From Pandoraea iniqua (GTDB taxonomy: Bacteria; Pseudomonadota; Gammaproteobacteria; Burkholderiales; Burkholderiaceae), in assembly GCF_902459685.1 (NCBI RefSeq), contig NZ_CABPSF010000008.1:1-64000 (forward strand): DNA of 64,000 nucleotides. The letters run 5' to 3'. The notes beneath the pieces were generated by a model. It was given only the letters and a program-made list of their open reading frames with translations, was not told the origin of the DNA and ran no database searches. This document shows positions 1 through 8,859 of the stretch, piece by piece. A program made the translations under genes and the position numbers. Positions within the stretch are counted from its first letter, which is position 1. Every line of letters starts with the position of its first letter.

Positions 1-46
1 GATGATAGTGCGGATACCCGTGTGAAAGTAGGTAATCGTCAGGCTC
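1..46 (+). rRNA. rrf: 5S ribosomal RNA, 3' end only
   Basis: The first bases match the conserved 3' third of betaproteobacterial 5S rRNA: the GATGATAGTG segment, the GTGTGAAAGTAGG segment, and the closing GTCAGGC that would pair with the 5' TGCCTGA arm lying outside the window. A strong Rho-independent terminator follows within ten bases, as expected at the end of an rrn operon. The exact 3' end is uncertain by a few bases. Confidence 0.93.
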
Positions 47-54
47 CCCTAAAG

Positions 55-90
55 ACCCCTTGCTACAACGCGTAGCAGGGGGTTTTTGCT
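55..90 (+). terminator. rrn operon terminator
   Basis: A 12-bp stem (55-66 with 72-83, one G-T wobble) and a five-base loop are followed by a run of five T. It sits directly after the 5S rRNA and would end the ribosomal RNA operon. Confidence 0.92.
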
Positions 91-212
91 TTGCGCGGGC
101 GATTTCGTGAACATCACGTCTCCCCGCAAACCAAAATGTGTTGCATCAATGTCGTGAAGTGAAACTTCGGATGGATCGACGCCGGTTTCTCGCTTAGCAT
201 TCGATCACGGGG

Positions 213-1079
213 TTGGCCGTGGTTCGGGGAGTGAAACCAGTGGTAGATGATGATCGATGCAAGCGCCATGCAACGTGGCGTGGATGGGTTTTGGTTGGCG
301 GCGCACTTGGTATTGCATTAATGATTGCTGGATGCGCCACGCATCAGACAGCCAGTGATACGGTCGCGACAACCGCTGCCGTAAGAAGTGACGATATTGC
401 CCCCCTTTCAGCTGCTTTGAATGCTGACGGTCTTCCGCCTCATTGGGAGACCTATCTCGTGACGAACAACAAGCGCCGAACGAACTACGAACAGGCGCTC
501 GATGCGAATGGCATTGCGGTAATTCGCGCAAAGGTCGACGAATCCGCGTCAGGAATTGCACAGAAGCTCGATATTCCCATCTATCCCGGCGCCAAATTGA
601 ATTGGCGATGGCGTGCGGATGAAATGCCGGCCTCCGCCGATATTCGGACGAAGCGATACGATGATGCCCCCGTACGGATTGCACTCGCTTTCGACGGCGA
701 CCCCGCGAAACTCACTGTGCAGGATCATTTGCATCGCGAGCTGGCGCGCTTGGTGAGCGGGCGCGAATTACCTTACGCAACGTTGATGTACACGTGGGGC
801 GATGGGAAGTTTGCACCGGATGAGGTGGTGCGAAATCCCTACACCGCACGTATTCGCGCGATCGTGGTTCAGCGGGGGACTGACGGACTCGGCCAATGGC
901 AATCTTATTCGCGTGATATCGCGAAGGATTACGAGAAGGCATTCGGCGAACCGCCGGGCCGATTGATCGGCATCGCCATCATGAGCGACGGCGACAATAC
1001 GCAATCGAAATTCACCGCATGGTATGGCGATATTCGATTGGATACGGATGGTATTCCTACCACCACCGCTGCCAAGTAG
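213..1079 (+). CDS. DUF3047-type lipoprotein
   Basis: Predicted envelope protein of 288 residues. The N-terminal 45 residues hold a hydrophobic stretch ending in a lipobox (LMIAGC), so export and lipid attachment are likely. The rest resembles DUF3047 proteins: a core with LNWRWR near residue 128, a DDAPVRIALAF stretch and LMYTWG near residue 190. The biochemical function of the family is not known to me. The start is uncertain: TTG at 213 gives the longest reading frame, while GTG at 231 follows a purine-rich GGGGA. It lies alone between the rrn terminator and a bidirectional terminator, so it is probably monocistronic. Confidence 0.8.
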   Translation: MAVVRGVKPVVDDDRCKRHATWRGWVLVGGALGIALMIAGCATHQTASDTVATTAAVRSDDIAPLSAALNADGLPPHWETYLVTNNKRRTNYEQALDANGIAVIRAKVDESASGIAQKLDIPIYPGAKLNWRWRADEMPASADIRTKRYDDAPVRIALAFDGDPAKLTVQDHLHRELARLVSGRELPYATLMYTWGDGKFAPDEVVRNPYTARIRAIVVQRGTDGLGQWQSYSRDIAKDYEKAFGEPPGRLIGIAIMSDGDNTQSKFTAWYGDIRLDTDGIPTTTAAK

Positions 1080-1092
1080 TGTTAATCGACGC

Positions 1093-1120
1093 AAAAAAGC
1101 CGGCAATTGCCGGCTTTTTT
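1093..1120. terminator. Bidirectional terminator
   Basis: AAAAAAGCCGGC, a short loop and GCCGGCTTTTTT form a hairpin with A and T runs on both sides. It lies between two convergent genes (ending at 1079 on + and 1149 on -) and can serve both. Confidence 0.92.
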
Positions 1121-1148
1121 GTTGAATAACGCAACAACGTGGCAGCGA

Positions 1149-2345
1149 TTATTTATCGCGCCCGAAGTAGGTCTCGACCAGCTTGACCCAGTAAGTGCCG
1201 CCGAGTGGCAGCAAATCGTCGTTGAAATCGTAGCTGGCGTTATGCAGATTGCAGGGGCCAAGGCCGTGACCGCTATCGCGATGCGTACCGTCGCCATTGC
1301 CGATAAAGACATAGGCGCCCGGCTTTTCCAGCAGCATGAACGAGAAGTCTTCCGCACCCATCGTCGGCTCGACTTTATCATTCACGTTTTCGTCGCCCAC
1401 CACCTGGCGCATCACGTCGGCACACAAGGCCGCCATGGCCGGATCGTTGATCGTCGGCGGGTAATTGCGCTGGAATTCGATCTCGGCCGAGCAGCCCATC
1501 CCCTTGGCCACAAACTCTGAGATTTCACGCAAGCGCGATTCGATAAGATCCAGAACTTCCAGCGAGAACGTGCGGATCGTACCGCCCAGCCATGCCGTGT
1601 CCGGCACCACGTTCGTGGTATCACCCGCGTGAATCTGCGTGATCGACAGCACCGAGGCGTCGATCGGGCGCTTGTTTCGCGTGATGATGCTTTGAAGCGC
1701 CTGAGCCACCTGTACCGCGGCAATGACGGGGTCGATGCCGGCGTTCGGAATACCTGCGTGCGTACCCTTGCCGCGCAGCGTGATCTTGAATTCGTTGCTC
1801 GATGCCATCATCGGCCCGGGCGTGACGGCGAACGTGCCCGTGGGGACACCCGGCCAGTTATGCATGCCGAAGACGGCTTGCATCGGGAAGCGTTCGAACA
1901 GGCCGTCCTTGATCATCTCGCGAGCACCGCCGCCACCTTCCTCTGCGGGTTGGAAGATCAGGTACACCGTACCGTCGAAGTTGCGATGCTTTTGGAGGTA
2001 CTGCGCTGCTGCGAGCAACATGGCCGTGTGGCCGTCGTGGCCGCACGCGTGCATCTTGCCTTCGTGCTTCGATGCATGTTCGAAGGTGTTGGCCTCTTTG
2101 ATCGGCAGGGCATCCATGTCGGCGCGCAGACCGATCGCGCGGTCGCTGCTGCCATTCTTGATGACGCCGACGAGGCCAGTCGTTCCGAGTCCGCGATGAA
2201 TGGGGATGCCCCACTTCGTCAGCGTTTCGGCCACCACGTCAGAGGTGCGTTTTTCTTCAAAACACAGCTCCGGATGCGCGTGAATGTCACGTCGAATGGT
2301 CTGGATTTCGCCGCGAGCGGCATCGATTTCGGGAATAAGCTTCAT
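1149..2345 (-). CDS. M20 family amidohydrolase (hippurate hydrolase-like)
   Basis: Cytoplasmic metallo-amidohydrolase of 398 residues that removes acyl or amide groups from amino acid derivatives. The M20D signature is clear: RRDIHAHPELCFEE near residue 22, the metal-site motif HACGHDGHTAML near residue 97, EEGGGG near 135, a dimerisation domain in the middle, and a C-terminal metal ligand in MGAEDFSFM. ATG at 2345 is chosen over one eight codons upstream because AGGAAAA precedes it at usual spacing. The substrate cannot be fixed from sequence: hippurate, N-acyl amino acids and indole-acetyl conjugates are all family possibilities. It is divergent from the molybdoenzyme gene and convergent with the DUF3047 gene. 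Confidence 0.88.
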   Translation of the reverse strand: MKLIPEIDAARGEIQTIRRDIHAHPELCFEEKRTSDVVAETLTKWGIPIHRGLGTTGLVGVIKNGSSDRAIGLRADMDALPIKEANTFEHASKHEGKMHACGHDGHTAMLLAAAQYLQKHRNFDGTVYLIFQPAEEGGGGAREMIKDGLFERFPMQAVFGMHNWPGVPTGTFAVTPGPMMASSNEFKITLRGKGTHAGIPNAGIDPVIAAVQVAQALQSIITRNKRPIDASVLSITQIHAGDTTNVVPDTAWLGGTIRTFSLEVLDLIESRLREISEFVAKGMGCSAEIEFQRNYPPTINDPAMAALCADVMRQVVGDENVNDKVEPTMGAEDFSFMLLEKPGAYVFIGNGDGTHRDSGHGLGPCNLHNASYDFNDDLLPLGGTYWVKLVETYFGRDK

Positions 2346-2558
2346 GACGGGGTTTTCCTGCGTACGCAATGGCTCATCTTACCCCTAAAGGCAGGGTCTG
2401 GCATCTCGATAGGAATCCCCCGAGCGGCACCCCAGACGTGTCCGGAAAATGCGGCTCTGCCGCGCCGGGCGGGGCGAAGCGCCGGCGAACGTAATACAAT
2501 ATCGCCAGCGTCGCACCCCAGCCAGACGCAGCATTTCGGTAGAGAGAGGAGTAGTTTC

Positions 2559-4634
2559 ATGACGTCCAATGTTCACGTCGTTCGGGCCGCTTGCCCGCAT
2601 GACTGCCCCGACACGTGCGCACTTCACGTGACGGTGGAAAATGGCGTCGCGATCAAGGTTCAGGGCGATCCGGACCATCCGACGACCAAGGGCGTGCTCT
2701 GCACGAAAGTCTCTCGCTATACCGAGCGTACTTATCACCCCGATCGTCTGTTGCATCCACTGAAACGTGTGGGGCCGAAGGGCTCGGGCAAGTTTGTGCA
2801 GGTGAGCTGGGATCAGGCGCTCGACGAGATCGCCGCTCGCCTGACGGCGATTGCCGCGCGTGACCCCGAAGCGATCCTGCCTTACAGCTATGCCGGCACG
2901 ATGGGGTTTGTGCAAGGCGAAACCATGGCGGCGCGCTTCTTCAATAAGCTCGGCGCTTCCGATCTCGACCGCACGATCTGTGCGAGTGCGGGCGCTGCCG
3001 GTCTGCGTTACACCTATGGCGCGGGCGTCGGGATGCATGTCGAACACTTTGTCGACAGCAAGCTGATTCTCATCTGGGGCAGTAATCCAATCACGTCGAG
3101 CGTCCACTTCTGGGCGATCGCGCAGGAGGCCAAGCGACGTGGCGCGAAGTTGATCGCAATCGATCCTTATCGCTCGCTCACCGCAGAGAAATGTCATCAG
3201 CACATCGCGCTGCTGCCCGGCACGGATGCCGCGCTGGCGCTAGGCATGATGCATGTGCTGATCGCCGAGGATCTCGTCGACCACGCGTACATCGCGCAGC
3301 ACACGGTCGGGTACGCCCAGTTGAAGGAACGGGCGCAGCGCTATACGCCTGCGCGTGTCGCCGAGATTTGCGGCATCAGTGAAGAGACGGTCGTGACGTT
3401 GGCGCGGGAATATGCCAGTGCCAAGCCGGCTGCGATTCGACTGAATTACGGCATGCAGCGTGCCAAGGGGGGCGGTCAGGCCACGCGTGCCGTCGCTTGC
3501 CTCCCGGCGCTCATCGGCGCATGGCGCGACCCGGCCGGCGGCATGCTGATGTCGACATCCGGTTATGCCCCGGTCGACGGGCTCGCCCAAACTCGTCCGG
3601 ACCTGCGGCCAGAGCCGGCCAAAGTGCCGCGGCTGGTGAACATGAGCGCCATCGGTGACGCGTTGTGCCACCCGGGGGACGCCTCGTTCGGGCCGAAGAT
3701 CGAAGCGCTCGTCGTCTACAACAGCAACCCGGTGGCCGTGGCCCCTGAGTCGAGCAAGGTGGCGTCGGGTTTTGGGCGGGAGGATCTGTTCACGGTGGTG
3801 CTGGAGCACTTCCAGACCGACACGGCCGACTATGCGGACTTCGTCCTGCCGGCGACGACGCAGCTTGAGCATCTGGATATTCACAAGGCTTACGGGCACA
3901 CCTATCTGCTCGCGAACAATCCTGCGATCGCACCCTTGGGCGAGACGAAGCCCAATTCCGAGATATTCCGTCTGCTCGCGCAACGCATGGGGTGGCAGGA
4001 ACCGTGCTTCGCGGATACGGACGATCAACTGGCGGAGCAGTCGATTCGATGGGCTGACCCACGGATGGCCGGTACTGATTGGCAAACGTTGAAGCGTGAT
4101 GGCTGGGTGCGGTACGACTTGCCCGAAGCGCCGTTTGCCAATGGCGGGTTTTTCACCCCGTCCGGCAAGTGCGAGTTCTATTCCGAACGCATGGTGCAGG
4201 AAGGCTTCGATCCGCTGCCGGATTGGGTGCCGCCGTATGAATCCGTCGCGAGTAATCCGACGTTGGCGGCGCGCTACCCGCTGGCGATGATTTCGCCGCC
4301 GGCGCGTAACTTCCTCAATTCGAGTTTCGTCAACGTGGATAGCCTGCGTTCGTCCGTCGGCGAGCCGACACTCGATATTCACCCGGCAGACGCCGCGCCG
4401 CGCGGGATTGCGGATGGTGCAGGCGTGCGTATCTTCAACGATCGCGGCACCCTGAATGCCAAAGCACGGGTGACGGAAAAAGCCCGTGAGGGCGTGGTTG
4501 TTGGGCTGTCGATCTGGTGGAAGAAGCTGGCGCCTGACGGCAAAAATGCCAACGAAGTCACGAGCCAGCAACTCACCGACCTCGGCCGCGCACCGACGTT
4601 CTATGACTGCCTTGTGGACGTCGCTCCGGCCTGA
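2559..4634 (+). CDS. Molybdopterin-dependent oxidoreductase (BisC/NarB superfamily)
   Basis: Predicted catalytic subunit of 691 residues binding molybdopterin guanine dinucleotide and one Fe-S cluster. The N-terminus has the Mo4Fe4S cysteines (CPHDCPDTC near residue 11, then GVLC near 48). The molybdopterin oxidoreductase domain follows (for example LIWGSNPITSSVHFW near 170), and a C-terminal dinucleotide-binding domain begins near residue 570. ATG 2559 follows AGAGAGGAGT. No Tat signal is visible and no electron-transfer or membrane subunit gene lies next to it, so it is probably a stand-alone cytoplasmic enzyme. The substrate is unknown. Confidence 0.85.
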   Translation: MTSNVHVVRAACPHDCPDTCALHVTVENGVAIKVQGDPDHPTTKGVLCTKVSRYTERTYHPDRLLHPLKRVGPKGSGKFVQVSWDQALDEIAARLTAIAARDPEAILPYSYAGTMGFVQGETMAARFFNKLGASDLDRTICASAGAAGLRYTYGAGVGMHVEHFVDSKLILIWGSNPITSSVHFWAIAQEAKRRGAKLIAIDPYRSLTAEKCHQHIALLPGTDAALALGMMHVLIAEDLVDHAYIAQHTVGYAQLKERAQRYTPARVAEICGISEETVVTLAREYASAKPAAIRLNYGMQRAKGGGQATRAVACLPALIGAWRDPAGGMLMSTSGYAPVDGLAQTRPDLRPEPAKVPRLVNMSAIGDALCHPGDASFGPKIEALVVYNSNPVAVAPESSKVASGFGREDLFTVVLEHFQTDTADYADFVLPATTQLEHLDIHKAYGHTYLLANNPAIAPLGETKPNSEIFRLLAQRMGWQEPCFADTDDQLAEQSIRWADPRMAGTDWQTLKRDGWVRYDLPEAPFANGGFFTPSGKCEFYSERMVQEGFDPLPDWVPPYESVASNPTLAARYPLAMISPPARNFLNSSFVNVDSLRSSVGEPTLDIHPADAAPRGIADGAGVRIFNDRGTLNAKARVTEKAREGVVVGLSIWWKKLAPDGKNANEVTSQQLTDLGRAPTFYDCLVDVAPA

Positions 4635-4649
4635 GTAGCCTGAATGACC

Positions 4650-4697
4650 GGCAGTCGGCAGTCGGCAGTCGGCAACCGCCCGACGCCCGACGCCCGA
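4650..4697. repeat. Two adjacent tandem heptamer arrays
   Basis: GGCAGTC is repeated three times (4650-4670). After a six-base gap, CGCCCGA is repeated three times (4677-4697). Both units are 7 bp. The arrays lie between the molybdoenzyme stop codon and the ribosome binding site of the aminopeptidase gene. Confidence 0.9.
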
Positions 4698-4743
4698 GGG
4701 CATCCGCGCTCTTCGACGCACATCAATGCTCATGGAGCTTGTC

Positions 4744-5877
4744 ATGTCGACCTTGTCTGTGAAGCCTTACCCGATCGGGTTTCGGTGTCTCAAGGCACTG
4801 ACGGCATGGGCGATGTTGCTCGCTGTTTGCGGGTGCAGTCAGGTTGGCTACTATGCGCAGTCGATCAACGGGCATTTCGCGATGCTGCACGAGGCGAAGC
4901 CGGTCGATGATTTGCTGGCGGACCCCTCGCTGGACCCTCGTCTGCGGGGGCGTCTTGCCGAGGCCGAGCAGATTCGCAGCTACGCCGTAACGGCGCTGGG
5001 CGAACCCGACAACGGAAGTTATCGCAGCTATGCCGACATCAAGCGACCGTTCGTTGTCTATAACGTGTTCGCTGCGCCGGCGCTCTCGCTCAAGCTGCAC
5101 GAGTCGTGTTTGCTGGTCGTCGGATGTGTCGAATATCGCGGGTATTACTCCCGGGAGTCGGCCGAGGCTTATGCCGCCGAACTACACCGCGATGGATGGG
5201 AAACCTTCGTGGCCGGGATTCCCGCATATTCGACGTTGGGATACTTCGATGACCCGCTGCTCAGCACCTTCATTTACCTCCCGCGCGCCGAAGTCGCCCG
5301 CATGATCTTCCATGAGCTGGCGCATCAGATCCTGTTTGTCCGCGGCGATACGACGTTCAATGAATCGTTTGCGGTGACGGTAGAAACGGTCGGCGTGCAG
5401 CGGTGGCTCGCGGCGCATCCGGATGCGGCGATCGAGTATGAGCGGTATGACGCGTATCGGCGGCAGTTCCGTGATCTGGTCGAAGGGTACCGGAAGCAGT
5501 TGGAAGCGCTCTACAGCGGGGCGGATAGTGATGAGCAGAAAGCGGCACAGAAGGAGATCCTGTTCACTCACATGCGCGCCGATTACGCGGCGCTCAAAGT
5601 GTCGTGGGGCGGGTATAAGGGGTTCGATCTCTGGTTCGCGAGTGATCTGAATAACGCAAAAATCGGATCGTTCGCTACTTATAACCAGTGGGTGCCAGCA
5701 TTCATGGCGCTGCTCGCGCAAGAGGACAACGATTTGCCCAAGTTCTATGCGGCAGTGAAAGCGTTGTCGAAGCGCAAAGCGTCCGACCGTGACGCGGCGC
5801 TTGCCGCACTAGACGAAACACCGGCGGCCGCCGCCGCGCGGGCGACTTTGAACGCACGAGAACATGCTGCCAAGTAG
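4744..5877 (+). CDS. Predicted lipoprotein aminopeptidase (PF10023 type)
   Basis: Putative zinc peptidase of 377 residues. A hydrophobic N-terminal segment ends in AVCGC, a plausible though imperfect lipobox, so the protein is probably anchored in the envelope. The zinc-binding HELAH motif is in MIFHELAHQILF near residue 190, followed by FNESFAVTVETVG, which supplies the downstream acidic ligand. The C-terminus is alanine-rich. ATG 4744 is preferred because GGAG lies seven bases upstream; the reading frame stays open to 4726. The family is assigned as aminopeptidase by motif only and the substrate is unknown. A weak promoter or readthrough from the upstream gene could drive it. Confidence 0.83.
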   Translation: MSTLSVKPYPIGFRCLKALTAWAMLLAVCGCSQVGYYAQSINGHFAMLHEAKPVDDLLADPSLDPRLRGRLAEAEQIRSYAVTALGEPDNGSYRSYADIKRPFVVYNVFAAPALSLKLHESCLLVVGCVEYRGYYSRESAEAYAAELHRDGWETFVAGIPAYSTLGYFDDPLLSTFIYLPRAEVARMIFHELAHQILFVRGDTTFNESFAVTVETVGVQRWLAAHPDAAIEYERYDAYRRQFRDLVEGYRKQLEALYSGADSDEQKAAQKEILFTHMRADYAALKVSWGGYKGFDLWFASDLNNAKIGSFATYNQWVPAFMALLAQEDNDLPKFYAAVKALSKRKASDRDAALAALDETPAAAAARATLNAREHAAK

Positions 5878-6041
5878 CGGAAGCGATTGAATTTTGCGGT
5901 GGCCCGCGTCCTGTGCGATGCACCTCTGAGGGAAGCTGCGCGTCGAACCGGGCAGTTTCTGGTGTCCTCGCGACGGCCCTTGGCAGAGGCCGGGCCTTTA
6001 AAAACCACCACCCGACGCCCGTCGGGATATTGGCCTAAGCG

Positions 6042-6521
6042 TCAGGCAATCACCGCCTTCAAATCCCCCAGCAACGCATATAGCTGACGCTGCCTGTCTT
6101 CGGGTAATCGGCCCAGCCGTTGCTCGATCCATTCCTCGTGTGCGCGGGCCATATTCGAAAACGCTTTCTTGCCACGCGGCGTGAGCTTGATCAGGAAGGC
6201 GCGCCGGTCGTTAACGACGGTCTCGCGCGTCACCCAGCCCTCTTTTTCCAATTGATCGGTGATGCCGGTGACATTGCCGCCGGTGACCATCATGCGCTTG
6301 CTGAGCTCTCCCATCTTCAAACCCTCGGGATGGCGATCGAGCTGTGCCAGCAGATCGAAGCGCGGCAGAGTGCAATCGAAATCCTGGCGCAGTCGCGAGC
6401 GGATGTCGGTTTCGATCATGTTGGCGCAGGTGAGCAGCCGCAGCCAGAGACGCAAGGCGTCGTGCTCGCGATCATTGGCTCGCGTTTCGAGATCGAGAGA
6501 GTCGGAATCGGCGAGGCTCAT
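6042..6521 (-). CDS. MarR family transcriptional regulator
   Basis: Dimeric winged-helix repressor of 159 residues. The helix-turn-helix lies at about residues 72-92 (MGELSKRMMVTGGNVTGIT) and the wing carries VNDRRAFLIKLTPRGKKAF near 112. N- and C-terminal helices would form the dimer interface. Ligand and targets are unknown. No Shine-Dalgarno is visible before ATG 6521, and an AT-rich dyad lies about 17 bases upstream, which may be its own operator. It shares no operon with the porin gene, which lies on the same strand upstream and has its own terminator. Confidence 0.9.
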   Translation of the reverse strand: MSLADSDSLDLETRANDREHDALRLWLRLLTCANMIETDIRSRLRQDFDCTLPRFDLLAQLDRHPEGLKMGELSKRMMVTGGNVTGITDQLEKEGWVTRETVVNDRRAFLIKLTPRGKKAFSNMARAHEEWIEQRLGRLPEDRQRQLYALLGDLKAVIA

Positions 6522-6537
6522 GGGAGGCGCAGTGAAA

Positions 6538-6552
6538 TTTACAGTATGGAAA
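6538..6552. promoter_or_regulatory. Candidate MarR operator/promoter
   Basis: TTTACAGTATGGAAA is an imperfect 15-bp dyad inside an AT-rich patch (about 6533-6570) in otherwise GC-rich DNA, just upstream of the marR-type gene. MarR proteins commonly bind such dyads over their own promoter. Assignment is by position and symmetry only. Confidence 0.35.
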
Positions 6553-6626
6553 TTTTAGGTTTGAAATAAACGTCGGGTCAAGCCGGGATTCCGTGGGGCA
6601 TTGCTCTGGAAACAACGCGCAGGCAA

Positions 6627-6655
6627 TAAAAAAAGGGCACCCGAAGGTGCCCTTT
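6627..6655 (-). terminator. Porin gene terminator
   Basis: Read on the minus strand: AAAGGGCACC, a four-base loop, GGTGCCCTTT, then a T run (the A run at 6627-6634). It lies 36 bases after the porin stop codon. Confidence 0.92.
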
Positions 6656-6690
6656 CGTCAAACAAAGACTAAGTGACGAAAACTGTCAGC

Positions 6691-7845
6691 TTAGAACTTG
6701 TGACGGATGCCGCTCGTGACAGCGAACTGGTTCGTGCCGTTCGAGAAGCCCAGGCCGTTCATCGACGCGCCGCCAGGAGCGTCGTTGTTGGCGTGCTGGT
6801 ACAGACCAACCAGGTACAAGTCCGTGCGCTTCGACAGGAAGTAGTCGGCGCCCAGGTTGACTTGGTGGTACTTCGGCGACACGTTCGTGCCGGCGTTGTT
6901 CAGCGTCGACCACGTGTACGTGTACGATGCGCCCAGTTGCAGAGCCGGGGTCAGCATGTACTTGCCGTTCACTTCGACGTTGTCGAACTTCCAGCTGCCG
7001 CCACCAACGTACGTGTACGAGCTGTGGCCATACACCAGGCCGACCGTTGCCGGGCCGAAGGCGTACGACAGACCAGCTGCGCCGATCCATGCCTTGTCGC
7101 TGACAGCAGCACCGCCCAGGTTCATCGGCGTGTTCACATCACCGGCGGTCAGAACACCGCTGGTGTTCGTGCCCGGCGAGGCGAGGTACAAGTAGCCAGC
7201 GCCGAACGACAGCGGGCCGTTAGCGTAGCCAGCACCGAACGAATATGCGCGGTTGTTAGCGAAGCCCGAACCAGCCGTACCGTTGTTGGCCGAGTTCGAG
7301 AAGCCGTACATACCGCCTGCGCTGAAGCCAGCGTAGTTGACCGACGTGTACTTGACAGTGTTGTTCACGCGGAACGAGTTGTTCAAGTTGTCGTTATCGA
7401 ACGGGTGGGCGCCCGCGAACGTGGCCCACTGGCTGCCGACTGCGAACGGACCAACGAAGTCAACCACGGAGTCGTACTGACGACCGATGGTCAACGTACC
7501 AGCCGTTGCGCTGCTCAGACCGACGTAAGCTTGACGACCGAATTCACGGCTGCCTTGGCCCAGCGTACCGTTGCCCAGGTTGAAGCCGTTTTCCAACACG
7601 AAGATAGCCTTCACGCCACCACCGAGGTCCTCAGCGCCCTTCAGGCCCCAACGCGAACCTTGCAGGTTGCCGTTGCTGAACGCGAAGTTCTTGGACGTGG
7701 TGCCCGTGCCGGCCAGGTTACCGCCAGTCTTGCTGGTGTAGGTCAGGCCAGCGTCGATGATACCGTACAGGGTCACGCTGCTTTGTGCGTGAGCAGCGCC
7801 AGCGAATGCGCCGAGCACACCCAGAGCGAGAAGCGACTTTTTCAT
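6691..7845 (-). CDS. Outer membrane general porin (Burkholderiales type)
   Basis: Trimeric 16-strand beta-barrel porin precursor of 384 residues. A clean signal peptide (MKKSLLALGVLGAFAGAAHA) precedes QSSVTLYGIIDAGL, the usual first strand. Family marks include the GSRWGLKGAEDLGGG segment near residue 62, the constriction-loop stretch with GRQYDSVVDFVGPF, alternating aromatic strands, and a C-terminal strand ending in GIRHKF with the terminal Phe required for BAM recognition. ATG 7845 is set by GGAG nine bases upstream and by the signal peptide; the frame runs open far upstream without meaning. Codon use is strongly biased, as expected for an abundant protein. Substrate specificity is not predictable. 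Confidence 0.95.
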   Translation of the reverse strand: MKKSLLALGVLGAFAGAAHAQSSVTLYGIIDAGLTYTSKTGGNLAGTGTTSKNFAFSNGNLQGSRWGLKGAEDLGGGVKAIFVLENGFNLGNGTLGQGSREFGRQAYVGLSSATAGTLTIGRQYDSVVDFVGPFAVGSQWATFAGAHPFDNDNLNNSFRVNNTVKYTSVNYAGFSAGGMYGFSNSANNGTAGSGFANNRAYSFGAGYANGPLSFGAGYLYLASPGTNTSGVLTAGDVNTPMNLGGAAVSDKAWIGAAGLSYAFGPATVGLVYGHSSYTYVGGGSWKFDNVEVNGKYMLTPALQLGASYTYTWSTLNNAGTNVSPKYHQVNLGADYFLSKRTDLYLVGLYQHANNDAPGGASMNGLGFSNGTNQFAVTSGIRHKF

Positions 7846-7880
7846 TGAGTGATCTCCAAAGGATTGTGAGATTTGTTTAA

Positions 7881-7929
7881 CAAGGTCACTAGTGATAACG
7901 TCCTTGCTAATCAACTTCGCGAGAAGTTG
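7881..7929 (-). promoter_or_regulatory. Inverted repeats in the porin upstream/leader region
   Basis: Upstream of the porin, CAACTTC (7912-7918) pairs with GAAGTTG (7923-7929). CAAGG (7881-7885) and CCTTG (7902-7906) flank the perfect palindrome TCACTAGTGA (7886-7895). They could be leader hairpins or operators for osmotic or small-RNA control. No convincing -35/-10 pair was found. Apart from these elements, the interval 7846-8163 (318 bases) between the porin and coq7 holds no gene that I can see. Confidence 0.4.
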
Positions 7930-8163
7930 GACGTAATGTAACAAATTCAATGTGGGCGGCAAAGGAAAAGGCCGGTTTTGCGCGGGTTTGCGGCGACCTT
8001 TGTTTCGTTTACGCAACAGCCCGGAAACCGGCTTCTGGCGCGGGTTACGCGCGTTTGCTCCCGCGCAAGGCACGTCTGGCAAAGGGGCGTATGATCCCCG
8101 GCAGGCACGGTGGAATCGTCCTGAATTCCACATTGTGAAAGATTGAAGTGAGTTGAAAGCAAG

Positions 8164-8859
8164 ATGTTCTCTGACAGCCTGATCTCCGAACTTGACCGTG
8201 GCCTGCGAGCAATCGTGGGTGTCACGCAAGCCTCCCGGCCGACGCCCGTCCCCGCAAAAATGACTACCCAGTCGACCCAAGTCGACGGGGTAACGGGGGC
8301 GACCGATGGTGTAGCGTCATCCCCTGAAGCCGCCGACGATGCGTTGAGCCCGCAGGAGCGTCGCCATGTCGCAGGCCTCATGCGTGTGAATCATGTGGGC
8401 GAGGTTTGTGCGCAGGCGCTCTATCAGGCACAGAAGCTGGCGACCAAGCGGCCCGAACTGCGTAAGGCTTTCGAGCATGCCGGCAAAGAGGAGGAGGATC
8501 ACCTCGCATGGACGGCACACCGGCTGACCGAACTGGGCTCCCGGCCTAGTCTGCTCAACCCGCTCTGGTATGCCGGTGCGTTCGCGATCGGCTTTGTTGC
8601 CGGCAAGTGCGGCGACAACGTCAGCCTCGGTTTCATGTCCGAGACCGAACGTCAGGTCGAACACCATCTCGATACCCATCTGGATGAGCTGCCGGCGCAC
8701 GATCTGCGCTCGCGGGCCATCGTCGATCAGATGCGCCTCGACGAGATCGAGCACGGTCAGGCAGCGCGGGATGCCGGTGGTATCGAATTGCCGGTGCCGG
8801 TGCAGCGCGTGATGCGCGCCGCCGCTAAGGTCATGACGACGACGGCCTACTATATATAG
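8164..8859 (+). CDS. coq7: 2-nonaprenyl-3-methyl-6-methoxy-1,4-benzoquinol hydroxylase
   Basis: Di-iron hydroxylase of ubiquinone synthesis (C6 hydroxylation of demethoxyubiquinol), 231 residues, peripheral to the inner membrane. The first 60 residues are variable. The conserved core starts at [19 protein letters not shown] (first Glu ligand), continues with [13 protein letters not shown] (ExxH), [15 protein letters not shown], and ends with [17 protein letters not shown]. These give the six carboxylate and histidine ligands expected for the family. ATG 8164 has only a weak purine stretch upstream. It is followed by a 440-base gap before mraZ, so it is probably transcribed separately from the dcw cluster. 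Confidence 0.96.
   Translation: MFSDSLISELDRGLRAIVGVTQASRPTPVPAKMTTQSTQVDGVTGATDGVASSPEAADDALSPQERRHVAGLMRVNHVGEVCAQALYQAQKLATKRPELRKAFEHAGKEEEDHLAWTAHRLTELGSRPSLLNPLWYAGAFAIGFVAGKCGDNVSLGFMSETERQVEHHLDTHLDELPAHDLRSRAIVDQMRLDEIEHGQAARDAGGIELPVPVQRVMRAAAKVMTTTAYYI

Noticed and set aside
3240-4745. Very long open frame on the minus strand opposite the molybdoenzyme gene
   Set aside because: It is a shadow of high-GC coding sequence: Arg/His-rich, no domain, and the + strand product has clear motifs throughout.
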